Shown here piece after piece: positions 1 through 12,149 of a stretch of 64,000 nt of DNA. The notes under the pieces are model-generated. The model did no database searches and was not told where the DNA came from. It worked only from the letters and a program-made list of their open reading frames with translations. The DNA is taken from assembly GCF_000001735.4 (NCBI RefSeq), contig NC_003071.7, positions 16,405,443 through 16,469,442 on the forward strand, given 5' to 3'. The stretch comes from Arabidopsis thaliana (Eukaryota > Streptophyta > Magnoliopsida > Brassicales > Brassicaceae). Made by a program: the position numbers and the translations under genes. Position 1 is the stretch's first letter, and every line of letters starts with the position of its first letter.

Positions 1-1208
1 TACTAGGGAAGCTGCATCAGCAGCAGCAGACATGCTGGAGACACTTGTGCCATCTGAAGAACCATCCTGAATTGGATCTGATCTCTCCGCATCATAGAAC
101 TCGTCTTCGGAATCATTCTCACATACTCCCTTTGAAGACTCGGTCTCATCAGTTGAGGCTAAGGAATTCAATTTCTGAGCTTCTTGCTCGCCATTTGTGG
201 AATCCCCCTTCATTTTGACACGGACACTCATCAAGTCCTCAATTGCTTGAAGAGATGGCCTGATCTCAGCCCATAACTGAACTTTGTGCACATTCTTCTC
301 TCTATTGGGAACTTCATCTTCCTCTCTCGCATTCCCAGGAGTTAAATCAGAACCTGGCTTGTCAGCATTCAGATCTTTTCTTTCAGCACCCTTGTTTAAT
401 TCCTTTTCTTTTTTCTTGTCACTTTCACTTGGATTGACATGAGTATTTTCAGACGATCCATTCGTAGGTGACACGCCAGATTCTGCATGAAATTCCAGGA
501 AATTGCTCCACCTTGCCGACCTCTCCACTTCTTCCTCCTGCAGTTTATCAGTAAAAAACAGCATTAGAATGTTAAGGTGAAACATCGAGTGACAGTGACT
601 GCGTCAACCATATAAGAACCAAAAAATGACTTATGATATATGAAGCCTTTCGATATTGATTAAACCAAGACCACTAAGTAAACTTCTAAGTTAAGTCCAC
701 TTCTGAAATCTTTCACACAGCTGTAACAAAGCTACTTTAATGGATCACCAAATTTTAGACAAACCTTCCTTTTTTCCTAAGAATGCCAGTGTGCACTCAA
801 TCATGTAAAAGAATTTTCCGAGTAGAAAATAAAAGTTATGGAGATAGAAAGAACCTTGTAGATATTAACATATTCTCGGTATCTTTGCACATGCTGAGGC
901 CTCACAGAAAATCCATATGCATCCCTGTTCATAAAACCAACCTCATTAACTTCCCTAAGTACTAAGAATATAGATGAAATCAAGATCAATGATCACTAGA
1001 TTCTCAACTAGTGATCTAAAAAGACAACATTTTGCTCAGCAAATCGAGAGCAGAGAGATTAACTGAGAAACCGCAATTTCAAAAAACAAATTCCATCAAA
1101 TGTAGTAAATTAGAAACAAAAACACAACGAGATAAGCAATGTAGCAATGGAGAAGCTCGAAAGGCGATACCTTTTGTGGTCAGACTTAGAAACGGCGTCG
1201 GCGATCAT
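1..1208 (-). CDS. TBC/Rab-GAP family protein, 5' part (partial)
   Basis: The first three coding exons run leftward: 1171-1208, 855-924 and <1-537, with GT/AG borders and continuous phase. The start is the ATG at 1206-1208 (protein begins MIADAVSKSDHKRDAYGFSV). Exon 2 holds the segment YGFSVRPQHVQRYREYVNIY, which I recognise as the N-terminal signature of plant Ypt/Rab-GAP (gyp1-like) proteins. Exon 3 encodes an acidic, Ser-rich linker containing VQLWAEIRPSLQAIEDLM. The catalytic TBC domain, which stimulates GTP hydrolysis by Rab GTPases in membrane traffic, would lie beyond the left edge and is not seen. This is likely AT2G39280, recalled rather than looked up. The gene shares a divergent promoter with PGPS1. 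Confidence 0.85.
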
Positions 1209-1831
1209 AATTCCTTAGTTGGAGAACGAGATCTCTCCGAATAGAGGCGGTGATAGTTGAAAGAGATGGCTGAGCGCAGAAGAAGAAGATCCGGTGGAGC
1301 AAGAAGCAATACTACTAATTGAACATCATTACAACACGCGACTGAAGTTGAAAAAAAAGATGAAAAGTTACTACAGTGTCGGAGAGAGAGACGAAGAAAA
1401 AGGTCCGAGATTGTAGAGGACGTTATTGCATCCTTTAATTAATTTATATACTTATCATCAAATACTCGAAACCTTTGTCCTTCTTTTGAAATAAACTTAT
1501 ACTGGAAATTAATAATTTTGGGCCTAAATCAACTAGAGCCCATTTGTTTCATGTTTGATTAAAAGGGATTTATATACCCTATTGAGTCCACGTCACACCG
1601 TCGTCGTTAATCGTGGATTAATTTGTTTTGGGCCTAACTGAACTATAAATCCACTTGTTTAGTTTTTACGGTAAAGTCACTTTTGCCCTTTAGAATCCAC
1701 CAAAGTCGCCACTGTCTTTCCCAATTTCTTTGAACTTTTCAGGTACCCTTAAACTTCATCTTCTTCGATTTTTACCATTTTTTTCAATTTGCAATCAGAA
1801 ATCGAAGCGATCCAAATTAGTAAGCTCGCCC
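1209..1831. promoter_or_regulatory. divergent promoter between Rab-GAP gene and PGPS1
   Basis: This 623-base spacer separates two start codons pointing away from each other. It carries three site II type motifs: TGGGCC at 1519-1524, AGCCCA (TGGGCT on the other strand) at 1537-1542, and TGGGCC at 1629-1634. Such motifs are known from plant housekeeping genes, including organelle and ribosomal protein genes. No clear TATA box was seen near either start. The 5' leaders of both genes must lie here, but transcription starts cannot be fixed from sequence. Confidence 0.55.
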
Positions 1832-3398
1832 ATGCTCAGATCCGGTCTGGCTTCGTTAATCGTCGATGTCAATTTGCGGCGCACGTTACGTCCATCCCCA
1901 ACCTTTTCTTTTCCGGCGCATCTTAGCCGTTGCATTATCACTTCCCGTTACTCCTCCCGTACATCTCTAAGGTTTCCGATTCAAATATCTCGCCACCAAC
2001 ACCGTCTATCCTACTTTTCTTCATCCTCTTCGTCGGAGCAAAGCAGACCAACTTCCTCTTCCCGAAACAGTTTCAGTGGTCACGGTCAGCTTGATAGTGA
2101 TGATAATTCTTCACCGCCTCCGTCGCAATCATCTTCCAAAGTTCTTACATTGCCTACCGTATTAACACTTGGTCGTGTCGCCGCCGTCCCGCTTCTCGTC
2201 GCAAGTACGTTACTTTGTTACCTCCAATTGTTTTGGATTCGAATGTGTCACAGTATTTGAACTAATAAGTTATCATGATCCATTCTGGGTTTCCTGAGCT
2301 CAACTTTTTGGTTTTGCTTGAAAACAACATTAAACACAGATACACTTAATCTTTGGCTAATGTGGATTCTAAGCTTTTCTGTTCGTTTTATCGAACGTCT
2401 AGTTTCCACTACTTTAAGTTCTAATCTAGTTTTTTTGGATTGTATCTTATGTAAAATTGTTCATTCGTTTGTTTTTGCTCATAGCCTTTTACGTTGATAG
2501 TTGGTGGGGAACAACTGCTACAACAAGCATTTTCATTGCAGCAGCCATTACAGACTGGCTTGACGGCTATCTTGCCCGCAAGGTTCTTTCTTTTTACCAT
2601 CATCTGTGTCTTCGACCGCATTTCACATTGCAATCTTAACGGGTCTGATCATGTACAAATTTCAGATGAGGTTAGGTTCTGCGTTTGGTGCCTTTTTGGA
2701 TCCAGTTGCTGATAAGGTGTGCAGACTTGTCTTCCTTTAAGCTTTTTAACACCAAAGCTTTATATAGTTGAAAAAGTGATCTATGTAGACTAGATACACA
2801 TATCTCTGATTTATCTATGTCTTGGCTTTTCAGCTTATGGTTGCAGCTACATTGATTTTACTGTGTACAAAACCTATCCAAGTTGCTGAATTAGGACCAC
2901 TTCCATGGTTATTGACCGTACCTTCTATTGCAATCATTGGTAGGGAGGTAAGATTTATAGCATAATTGATTGTAATTCCTTAATACCATTCACTTGCAGA
3001 ATAAGTAAACATGTCCTTAACTGTATAAAATACGTTTGTAGATTACTATGTCCGCAGTAAGAGAATGGGCTGCATCTCAAAATGGAAAGCTTTTAGAGGT
3101 AAATCACCAACATCTCATCTCTGATATTGTGGTGTCTAAGAGCTTTCTTATTGTTTCTCTTCTTTTTGAATCATGAAATGGCGTTGATTGATGCTTGCAG
3201 GCAGTTGCTGTAAATAACTTGGGCAAGTGGAAAACCGCCACGCAGATGACAGCACTAACCATACTTCTTGCAAGCCGAGATAGCAATGTTGGATGGCTCG
3301 TAGCTTCAGGTGCTGGCTTGCTTTATGTATCAGCAGGACTATCTGTTTGGTCTTTAGCCGTTTATATGAGGAAGATATGGAAAGTACTAATGAAGTAG
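1832..3398 (+). CDS. PGPS1: phosphatidylglycerophosphate synthase, organellar
   Basis: Exons are 1832-2204, 2485-2582, 2666-2716, 2834-2947, 3042-3098 and 3201-3398, giving 296 aa. The enzyme joins CDP-diacylglycerol and glycerol-3-phosphate to form phosphatidylglycerol phosphate, precursor of thylakoid phosphatidylglycerol and mitochondrial cardiolipin. The complete CDP-alcohol phosphotransferase signature D-x2-DG-x2-AR-x8-G-x3-D-x3-D is present: D148, D151-G152, A155-R156, G165, D169, D173. The intron between exons 2 and 3 falls inside this motif, after residue 157. The first ~110 residues are Ser/Arg-rich and poor in acidic residues, as in a plastid or mitochondrial transit peptide, and hydrophobic helices follow. 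The ATG at 1832 is the first in this frame; the upstream extension to 1730 has only a TTG. Likely AT2G39290. Confidence 0.95.
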
Positions 3399-4666
3399 TA
3401 TTAGTAGTAGTAATTCATCTATTGGTTTTGTTTTGCTTTGACCTGCATTTGGATTTATGTATTGATGGAAAGGGTCTCAGTCATCGCCTGTACAAGAGCA
3501 CAAAACTTGAATGCTGCAACATTTAAGTAGTTTGAGAATATGTAGATGATTTTGCTTTGCACTTTTCCAACACAATATAGAGTGTGCAACATAGTCTTGG
3601 TTGAGATTAAAGCCTTATAATGAGTGTATTGTATAAACGATGAATACGTATTTCCAACATATGGAACAAACATTCTTTATTCATACACCGCAGTTTCAAA
3701 TTATCAAACAAAAAGTCTACTTCTGATTAGCTTTGTTTGGTTCAATCATCTTTACTCATATGCATTCAATATTAACTGTAAAATGATTCGTTTAAATATG
3801 CACATGGATTATGCCTCTGACTTCTGGTATCACTAGCATACCCAATGGTCCCGGTCAGATTCATGTTTCAGCAAAATTAGGCAGAGTCAACATCAGGTCA
3901 AAGGCCAAAGGAAATAAGTCAATTCCCCAAAAAACCCATCTCTGGTAAGAAGAATTGTTGATTGTCTGTTTTGCTTATTTCTATGAAGTTGTCTATGTAG
4001 AATTCTAGAGTTACTCTTATAGACTTTGTGGCTGCCGAAAATGGCATCAGTTCTCTGCAAGTAATGCACTTGCTTCCACTTCAACGTGCGGATTATGTTC
4101 GAATGAATGCACGCGGATTACGTACGGCTATTTGAAAAATGTAAGCATTTTCTCAAGAACATTAAAACAAACGTACGGAAATAGATTGCTTCCGCTTTCC
4201 ACGTCATCACCGCTACCTCATGCGATGGACTGCCCGAGAAGTGCTTAGGGAAGAAAAAGACGTGGCTCTCGCAGATAGAGCCGAGCCATACTCATGAATC
4301 AATCTCATAAGCAGCCATGGCCACATTAGCGTTTAGTTTTATCTTCTCACGGTGACGGACGTTGAAGCCGTCAAAGAAAGTGATAGCTGGTCACGAAACT
4401 ATATATTGTCTCCTACAACGTTGAAAAAGACCCTCCGTTATACAACTCTAGAAGCAGATAATATCGCCACGCATGTCTACAATCTTTGCCGATCAGAGTC
4501 AATGACGAAGCCGGTTCAAGTGAAGGATTTCGTCGCCTTATAGGATAGCTAGGTTGAGTTCATATGTTCATTCATCCGGGAAATGAAGCACCAAACCGCA
4601 ACAAAGATAGAAACAAGAACGAGAAACAGACACCTGTATATACATTTGTTAATTGTGTTGTCTTTA
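3399..4666. other. intergenic stretch with one orphan ORF
   Basis: Between PGPS1 and the 3' end of the coiled-coil gene. The left part (to about 3700) is probably the PGPS1 3' UTR. The only coding-like piece is a 63-codon open frame at 4352-4543 (+), opening at a GTG with no in-frame ATG, listed separately. I see no transposon ends or RNA gene. Confidence 0.4.
4352..4543 (+). other. unrecognised open frame, possible gene fragment
   Basis: An open frame of 63 codons ends with TAG at 4541-4543. The region is less AT-rich than its surroundings and codon choice looks plausible for coding (segments such as LEADNIATHVYNLCR and KPVQVKDFVAL). It opens at GTG with no in-frame ATG. An ATG at 4318 lies in another frame that closes soon after. 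I do not recognise the family. It could be a relic exon or chance. Confidence 0.2.
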
Positions 4667-7427
4667 TTATTGGACTAAGAAATCATTATATGAGAACTCA
4701 GGACTGGAGAGAAGAAGATCAAAATGTCTGCTTCCAAGCGTGTCTTTTAGTATCGTGATCTGACCTTCCTTAAAGAGTGTGTCCTCTTCAAGTTTCTCTA
4801 CCTTTTTCTTCAACATCTCCTTCTCTGACTCCAAATCCATGTTTCTCTTTCTGCATTCCTTCACTTCCTTCCACATCTCTTCTCTTTCCTCCAACACTTT
4901 TGGTAATGTAAGCAATTCTTTAGCAGCTTCTTGAAGATTGATTTCCATCCGGTTTATGTTCTCGTCCTTCTTCACCATCTGGTGTTAAATCAATCATCAG
5001 AACACACTCGAGGAGCTTTAATTCGTTATGAGTAACAAAAATGTAAAGTCTGAAATACCTGCAGCTTGAGGTCTTTTAGTTGATGGTTGTTTAGTGATAG
5101 GTTGTCTAATACGTTTTGAATTTCACATTGAAGAACTTCGTTACCCCGTACCCCTGCGGCTACTTCTGCATGCAGCTGTTCGATTTCTTGTTCCTTGGAA
5201 TACAATTTCTCTCTTAATAAACTCGTGACTAGAGTTTCTGCTCTCAGTTCAGCTCTCAGGGATTTCTAAATTAGATAAAAAAAAAAGGTAAATCATTCAG
5301 CACACAGAACAGATAAACATGTAATGAACAGATATTGAAGAAAAAAAAACTTACTTCCACTGAGCGGCTGCTAGGCCTAGCAGCACTTGAGCAAGATGAT
5401 TCTGAATTTGATGCCATCTCATTGGATTTTTCAAGCAATAAACTTGTTACTGTCTGCAAACTCCTCTTCAGGCTTTCAGTTCCACGTCTTATTCCATGAA
5501 CCCTCATCTCAGATTCAATCAGAAACTGCTCACTCCAACCACTATTCACTGATTTCTCTTTGATGATTTTCAGAAACTTGTAACATAGCTGAGTACTCTC
5601 ATTTAACATTGATATACCTTGGTCTTGCAAGTGACATACACGCATCTTCATTTCATTATCTAGCTTGAAGGTCGTCATAATGTCAGCTTCTTCTCCATTT
5701 CCTTTTACACGATTCAGCAGACAGTTATTCTCACGACGAAGAGATTCAGCTTCGAGCTTCATTGATTCTACCTCCTTTCTCAGTGACAATTCAACTCCTA
5801 CCAACCTTAGTTGTTCCATTTGAAGCTTCTTGTCCACATGCTCTGAAGGTTGCTTCTTAATTTCCTCGGAGAAACCATCTCTAAGTCCCTGGATTGTCTT
5901 CTCTTGTTCTTTGCAAGTTCTTAGAAGTCTTGTAACAGATTTATGTAACTCCTTGCATTCCATGTCTTTCTCTTCAAAGTTTCTTCTTACGTAATCAAGA
6001 TCATCGGTACTACCAGTGTAACTCTCTTGTAACTTGGAGAGATTTTGCATAAGAAACAAATTTTCTTCACGCATTTCCTCTGCTGTTGCACTCAACTCCG
6101 TAACTGTTTCATCCAAATGTCTTATCATATCGATACGCTCAGTTTCCTTTTCATGAAAGGTCGATATTTCTCTCTGGAGTGAGACATTATGCTCAGCAAG
6201 CTCTCTGACACGTTCCCTCAGCCTTTTCTCCTCCACCTTGAAACTCTCGACCTTCGAAGTCCACTCACTTGACCTTCTATCAAGCTCTGTCTCTAACTGA
6301 ACTTGTAACTCAGTCTTCTCTTTTTCTAGTCGCTTTAAAAGCAAGTCCCAATCATTCTTTACCCGTCTGATATCTTCCCTAGTAGAAGCCCTCTCATCCA
6401 TTTGTGACCGTAAAAGACTTAAAACCTCAAAAGCTAAGCCTACCCTCTCTTCTTCCATTTGTCTAATATCTCCAACCAAAGATGAAATATCGAAATCACA
6501 ATCTGAAAGAAACTTCTTCTCCTCCATTTCTTCAGAAAGCAACTTCACTCTCTTCTCAGCTTCTTTATATCTCTTTTCCAGCTCTGAACTAACATCGTCT
6601 TCCTTACACATGTCCTTCCCATGTAAGAAAAACTGTTGGTACTGCAGCTCTGTTTGGTCGTCCGGATAATATTCATTCACAGGTTCATATTCTTCAGTCA
6701 AAGGAACAACAACATTAGCCAAAACATCCGAGTTTGAGTCAAGAATTTTACCGCAAACATCTTGTATTCTGATGGGCTCATAACTCAAAGCCTTCGACTT
6801 GCCCTGAGTATTATGAGAGAGTCTTTCAATAACACTTCTTGCAAGTGAACGAGCTGATGCATCCCTCAAACCTTTAGACTTCCGTTTATCTTTGCCACTC
6901 TCTGATAACGGTGAAGGAGATTGAGCTCGCGGTGGAAGCCTCCTTCTACTCCCAGAGAGACTACTACTATGCAAAGAACCGCTCTTTTGCTTACTCCGTT
7001 CTAAATGCTCTTCTCCATCAATGTAACGATCCAAGACTTGACTCGAGACATTGCTAGAACATGTTGACATACTTCCATATTCTTTAAATTGTCTTTCCGG
7101 AGTTAAACATCTGATGAAACATACAAATTAACAACTTAATATAACAACAACAACAACAATGTCATAGAAAGAAGAGTTTATTTATTACCGTGACGAATGA
7201 TTCCGCAGTCGATGCTGATTTGAAGAAGTTCCATCAATGACAAAAGCAGCAGAGGACAAAGAACGGCTTCGTCTAAGAGCAGCTCCAGATACTTCACTCT
7301 GAGACTTGTTAAGACCCTTTGGACTATTCAAATATCGTTGAAAGTGATCATCTTTTTGCTTGTGAAGCTGTTTATTATGATCAGTTCCATTACCAGATGA
7401 TGACTTGAAAAAGAAAAGCTTCTTCAT
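4667..7427 (-). CDS. long coiled-coil protein of unknown function
   Basis: Exons are 7189-7427, 5355-7110, 5059-5265 and 4667-4978, giving 837 aa. The start is the ATG at 7427 (MKKLFFFKSS); the upstream in-frame codons contain no other ATG. The first ~190 residues are basic, Ser-rich and probably disordered. From about residue 190 to the C-terminus the protein is almost continuous heptad-type coiled coil, rich in E, K, L and R (for example LEKEKTELQVQLETELDRRS). A second Ser-rich patch (SNSESSCSSAARPSS) lies before the last two exons. There is no enzymatic motif. I recall AT2G39300 as a CAP-Gly-linker-like coiled-coil protein; a cytoskeletal or scaffold role is only inference. The 5' leader probably extends to about 8090, where the minus-strand sequence is UTR-like. 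Confidence 0.85.
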
Positions 7428-8819
7428 TGGTAACAAAGGTTCACTAGAGTTGTGCAGCTGGAATCAAAATTATAAAGAAGCAAAATAAGAAAAAGGTTTC
7501 TTCTTTGTTCAAAAAACAAAAGGCAAAACAGCGCATAGAAAGGGACATTGATTAGAGACAGTAATCATGAAACACAAAGGTTTAACAGAGCAGAGAGTGT
7601 TCTAAAGTGAAGTCTTACTTAAACACTTGCTCGATGAGAATAATTCAAGAGCATCTTTATTTTTAGCTTTGAAGATTTAGATATAATGGTTTAAAAATAG
7701 AAAACAAGATCAAGATCGCCACAAATTACGATCAAAATGAAGAAAATGTCAGAGCTTTTCTGACAGATCCATAAACATCGAAGTGAGTCGTAACACAAGT
7801 CAAAAAGACATAACTACCCTTTAAACCTTTCCACTAAAAAAACCTTAAAAAACGAAGCAGAGCATCGAACCTGAGTCTCTCAGTGGCGAAGAAAACAAAG
7901 AAGAAAATTTTCAGAGGATTTACGATCAATCAAATACAAATATGGATCAGTAACAGTTTTTTTGTTTGAAATTCAAAATAGAGAAACCAAAAAATCGATG
8001 GAGTTATGAAGTTTACCGTATAAACAGAGAGATTGATTCCTCAAAATCGGAAATCGAGGAGATATGGAGGGAAACTCAATCAAAAATCAAAACCGATATT
8101 ATCAAAGCTGAGTTTTTTTACGGCGTTTAGTTAAACGGAGAGACTTTTTTTACAAGAAGGAAGAAAGCGTTACGGCGGCAGTGTAACGGAGAGAGAAAGG
8201 CGTAAGGACAGAGAAACAGGGTTTCTCCGTAAATTCGAGTAGCAATGAAGGGTAATATGGGAAATTGAGTCCGTTCACTTTTTAAATCTTTTTGAAGGAG
8301 CGGGCCTTTTTGATTGTTTTTTATTGTGGGCCTAAAATTGTCTTTTTTAGCTGTATATTTTGGTAAGCAAGCATTACTCAATTTTGTTTTTGCCTTTCTC
8401 TTAATTAAAACAAATAAGATAATCAGTCTCTGTGAGATTTTTAATTGCTAACTTGTTTGAGGTTTTAAATAGTACCATGCTTTGATAATTATCAGTAAAA
8501 TATAATGTGGACTAATAAATCTTAGTGATTTGTAATAATAATGTGGTATTTTTTTTCTATTTATGCTAACTAATAAAATAACTAGAATTGATTAGGGGAT
8601 TTATTGAAATTAATAGGCATGTAGATTTTTAGAACCAGATTAATTTTTTGGCAGTAAATAACAAGAAATCACAAGCCAATCTTATTGGAATTATTAGCAC
8701 ACAGTAAGTTACTTGAACTTACAACCACGTATTAAAAGTAACATAGTAAAGAGAACACACACACACACACACTCCAATCTTATTGGAAGTTTCATGTAGT
8801 ATATATGACTAACTGGTTT
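7428..8819. promoter_or_regulatory. leader and promoter of coiled-coil gene; 3' flank of JAL22
   Basis: No coding potential is visible. The 7428-8100 part looks like the minus-strand 5' leader, probably with introns. Promoter sequence for the leftward gene follows, with a site II motif TGGGCC at 8327-8332. From about 8640 the sequence resembles the 3' flank of JAL23 (14160-14340), sharing a CCAATCTTATTGGA-type block and an AGTAAGTTAC block, so it belongs to the duplicated lectin segment. A 9-unit AC microsatellite lies at 8755-8772. Confidence 0.45.
8755..8772. repeat. (AC)9 microsatellite
   Basis: Nine AC dinucleotides in a row, just beyond the JAL22 stop codon in the presumed 3' UTR or flank. 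Visible directly in the sequence. Confidence 0.9.
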
Positions 8820-10881
8820 TCACTCGGTGGTGGTGATGGGCACGATAGTGACTCCGATGCTGTGAACAACATCACTAGCTTGTCCATGGAATCCAACGAT
8901 CTTGTGGCCTTCCTCTCCAAGCGAGAACTTCTTACCAGAATCCATTCCAAACGGCATTGACTCCCTTTTGTTGGTCTTAAACTGAAGACATACAATTATT
9001 GGTTCCTCAACTCCGAAGATCTTATCGTAGTAGCCATCTATGTTCATGAGATATTCACCATCTTCAAGCACAAACTGCAAAGATTCAAAACCAACAAAGG
9101 ATAAGTGTAAATAATCTAGAATGAATTGAAAAAAAAAAAAAAAAATTGTTGTTTTTAAATGACCTCTTCAGCTCCGAGTAATGTCTTCTTCCCATGGTCA
9201 TCTCCGGGTACAAGGTCTTTGCCCTTACTGTACTCAAATTTGACAAAGGATACACCATCGTTACCTTGTCCTACAAGTATCTTCCTTACACCGTCGTAGA
9301 CACCATCATCCCATGTAACTCCTTCGTTGCCGCCTATCGCTGGTAGTTTCTTAGATGGAATCAAGGGAGTAGGAGTAGGAACAGGTCCAAAATATGCTCC
9401 AAGAGCATCAATAGCTGCATCTTCCTTTCCATGGAACCCGACAAGCCTATGACCCTTTTGCTCCAACACAAACTTCTTACCCACATTATACCCAAAGAAT
9501 GATGTTCTCCCCTTTGATGTTAAGAACTTAAGTGACGTAATTGCCGTATTGCTAAAAATGTTTGGCTTCTGATAGGTTGCTTCCACCGATTTGATGTATT
9601 CATCTGGGTAACCAAGCACAAACTGCAACAAGAAGCAACAAAATAAGAAGACTTTTTGTCTTAAGAGATCTAAATACATGTGTCAATTATATCTACAAAA
9701 ATTTGAACCGGAGTGTGTGAGAGTTATACTTCATACTACTGCAAAGAATCTACAAACACAATAATTAATCATTGATATTTGGAACCTAATTTATGTCGTT
9801 GTACTAATGATCACATATAAATAGAGTTTAACAATTTATAACATTTTTGAGAAATTATTGAACTAGTCGTGTATAAGAAGAACTAGTAAAGTTACCTCGG
9901 ATGGTGTATCTCCTTTCCCCCCATGGTTACATGTTTTTGCTTCCCCGTCTTTCTCGTACTCAACCTCTAAATAAGTGATACGAGAATTATCTTGATCAAT
10001 ACGCAGCGTTTTAATGCCATCGTAAGAACCATCATCCCAAACACGCCCGTCTGTACCACCTTGGGCATCAAGCTTGTAAAGAGGGAACGGCGTGGTATCC
10101 AATACAAAGTAAACTCCAAGAGCGTCGACAGCATCACCTGCCCGTCCATGAAACCCTACGATCTTCTTTCCCTCATCCTCAAAAACAAACTTTGTACCGG
10201 TCGTAATTCCAAGTAAGTTTGGACCAAACAATGGAGACTTTCTACCCTTTGAGGTCTTGAAGACGAGGGACGTAATCACCTCTGTGGCAATGAGAGCCAC
10301 TTGGTGGTAACTTCCCTCCACTGCTATGATGTGTTCGTCCGGGTATTGAATTACAAACTGTATGTAATAGTAACATATATTCAATAAAATTTATAGTATT
10401 TAATATTGATAGGTTTAGGATAATTCTCAAGATTTCCTAGTCCTAATATACAGTATCTGAGTTTTGGTTTTATAACGTTGTCTTAGTGTTTGTGTCTTAT
10501 TCATTTACACAAGTAGTGTAATACAAAAAAATTAGAGAGTCACTAAAGGGTATCCGCCTCAGAAATACTTGCTTCTTCTTGTTTATGTCTTAAAGGATTT
10601 ATCCAACGTTAATCCGAATTCACAAGAGTAATTTACTAGTATCGCAAAAAATTAAGGGTGAGAATAAATGCAATGAGAACCTCTTTAGGGTGCTGATTTG
10701 TTGTCCCATATTCAGTTGTTACTACTTCGCCGTCTTCCTGCACGTACTCAAACTTGATGTAAGTGATACGGTTGAGATCTTGCCCTACATACACTTTTCT
10801 TACACCCTCATATACATCGTCGTCCCATTCTTGTCCTCCCTCACCACCGCAGAGTGCCAACTTCCGGTACATCTTCGCCAT
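8820..10881 (-). CDS. JAL22: three-domain jacalin-related lectin JAL22
   Basis: Exons are 10681-10881, 9896-10357, 9164-9622 and 8820-9074, giving 458 aa. It holds three jacalin (mannose-binding-type) beta-prism domains, at roughly 1-150, 152-300 and 312-458. Each opens with a GG-x-G-x-x-WDD motif ([45 protein letters not shown]) and ends with an IVGFHG-type segment. Each domain is cut by a phase-0 intron at the same place, just before F-V-[IL], so the gene grew by internal domain duplication. There is no signal peptide, so it is cytosolic. JAL22 and JAL23 are reported members of the PYK10 beta-glucosidase complex that forms when ER bodies are disrupted. The near-twin JAL23 lies 3.5 kb upstream. 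A 5' UTR intron is likely (10889-11336). Likely AT2G39310. Confidence 0.95.
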
Positions 10882-12149
10882 TTCGAATCTAAAAAATATT
10901 GTAAAATGCAAAAATTACTTCTTATATAGATAATCCAAAAACGAAAGTATATATGTACAGCTTTATATATAGTTTTTAAAGCTGGTTTGTGGTTAGTAAT
11001 ACATAAATACCATGATAACACTGTATAGCCTATTCAAATACATAGCAAAAACACCAAAATGATCCAAGAAACACAAATAGAACAATCAACTGATCATGGG
11101 TAAATATTTACTGTTTGATGTTGATAGCTCTATTATTGGTGATGTGGTGTAATATAAATCAATCAATTAGGTTTAAAAGTGTTTGTTAAATCTAATATAT
11201 TCAAGAATACATATCTACATATAAAGAGCTACTTCTTGTTTTAAAAACATTTTGTGAAGCAACATACATAGTAGTGGAAACTAGGAGTTACTTTAAAAAA
11301 AAAAAAAAAAAAAAAAATTGAAGGGAGAGAGATAACCAGTTAATTATTGAGCTCTGAATGATGGAAGGAGATGAAGCTTATGGGTATTGAATTGTGTGTA
11401 TTTATTGACAATCTTTGGCATACAAGGTCTTCTTGATTGTCTTTAATTAATCATTTTAATAATCAACTCGTGTGACACGAGAGACTCCCTCACAAATGCA
11501 ACAAATAATTAGAGTCCATTACGAGTGCAATATATAATAATAGCATACAACTTTCTAGATGCAGAGATATTTTAAAGTACGACAGATGAACAAAACAATT
11601 CATCAAAACAGCATAAACCAAATTCAATATATTGTTAACTAAAACAAATTTGATGATGTTAATGTTGCGATTCCCACCAAAATCTCCTATTTAGTATTAA
11701 GAATCTTTTTGACTGCACATTTTGAAAACAGATTTAGAATTATTATCTTCAAACTAAAACGGTGTATAAGCTTTATTTCCTAAGTTACTGTCAGAAATAT
11801 CATTCATTAAAGTTTCAAATGAATTTAACAGTTATTTAAATTTTGTATAAACTGTGTTCATGCAAAAGTTTGGCTTATCATCATCATATATTCATGTCCT
11901 TGCTTTTTGGAGTCGTTGAGGATCGACGGTTGGATACCATGGAGACGATGGTCAAGTTATTTTGGGACGCTGATGTTATGTCATGATGACTCTTTCACAT
12001 TATCATGTTGTGTTTTATGATTATCAGTATCTAAGGCTCAAAACTAGAATAAGCTCGAAAAGAACATAAAAGAGTCAAAACAACCACAATGATCCCAATA
12101 ATAACATACAACTTGTCAAATGCAGATACACTTAATTTATCAAAACAAA
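10882..12149. promoter_or_regulatory. JAL22 5' leader, UTR intron and promoter
   Basis: On the minus strand a leader exon runs down to a donor at 11336/11337 and a spliced acceptor is likely at 10889, giving a UTR intron of about 448 bases. A TATA-like AATAAATA lies near 11398-11406; JAL23 has the same motif in the same relative place (about 16435-16443). Upstream, about 11470-11600 is alignable with 16690-16830 next to the jacalin relic, so promoter sequence was duplicated with the lectin. A 23-base A tract (T on the coding strand) lies at 11295-11317, just inside the intron donor. Confidence 0.5.
11295..11317. repeat. A23 homopolymer
   Basis: A run of 23 adenines within the predicted JAL22 5' UTR intron, about 18 bases inside the donor as read on the coding strand. 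It is likely length-variable between accessions (inference). Confidence 0.85.

Noticed and set aside
1730-1831. N-terminal extension of PGPS1 frame to 1730
   Set aside because: The extension opens at TTG, not ATG; the first in-frame ATG is 1832 and already gives a typical transit peptide.
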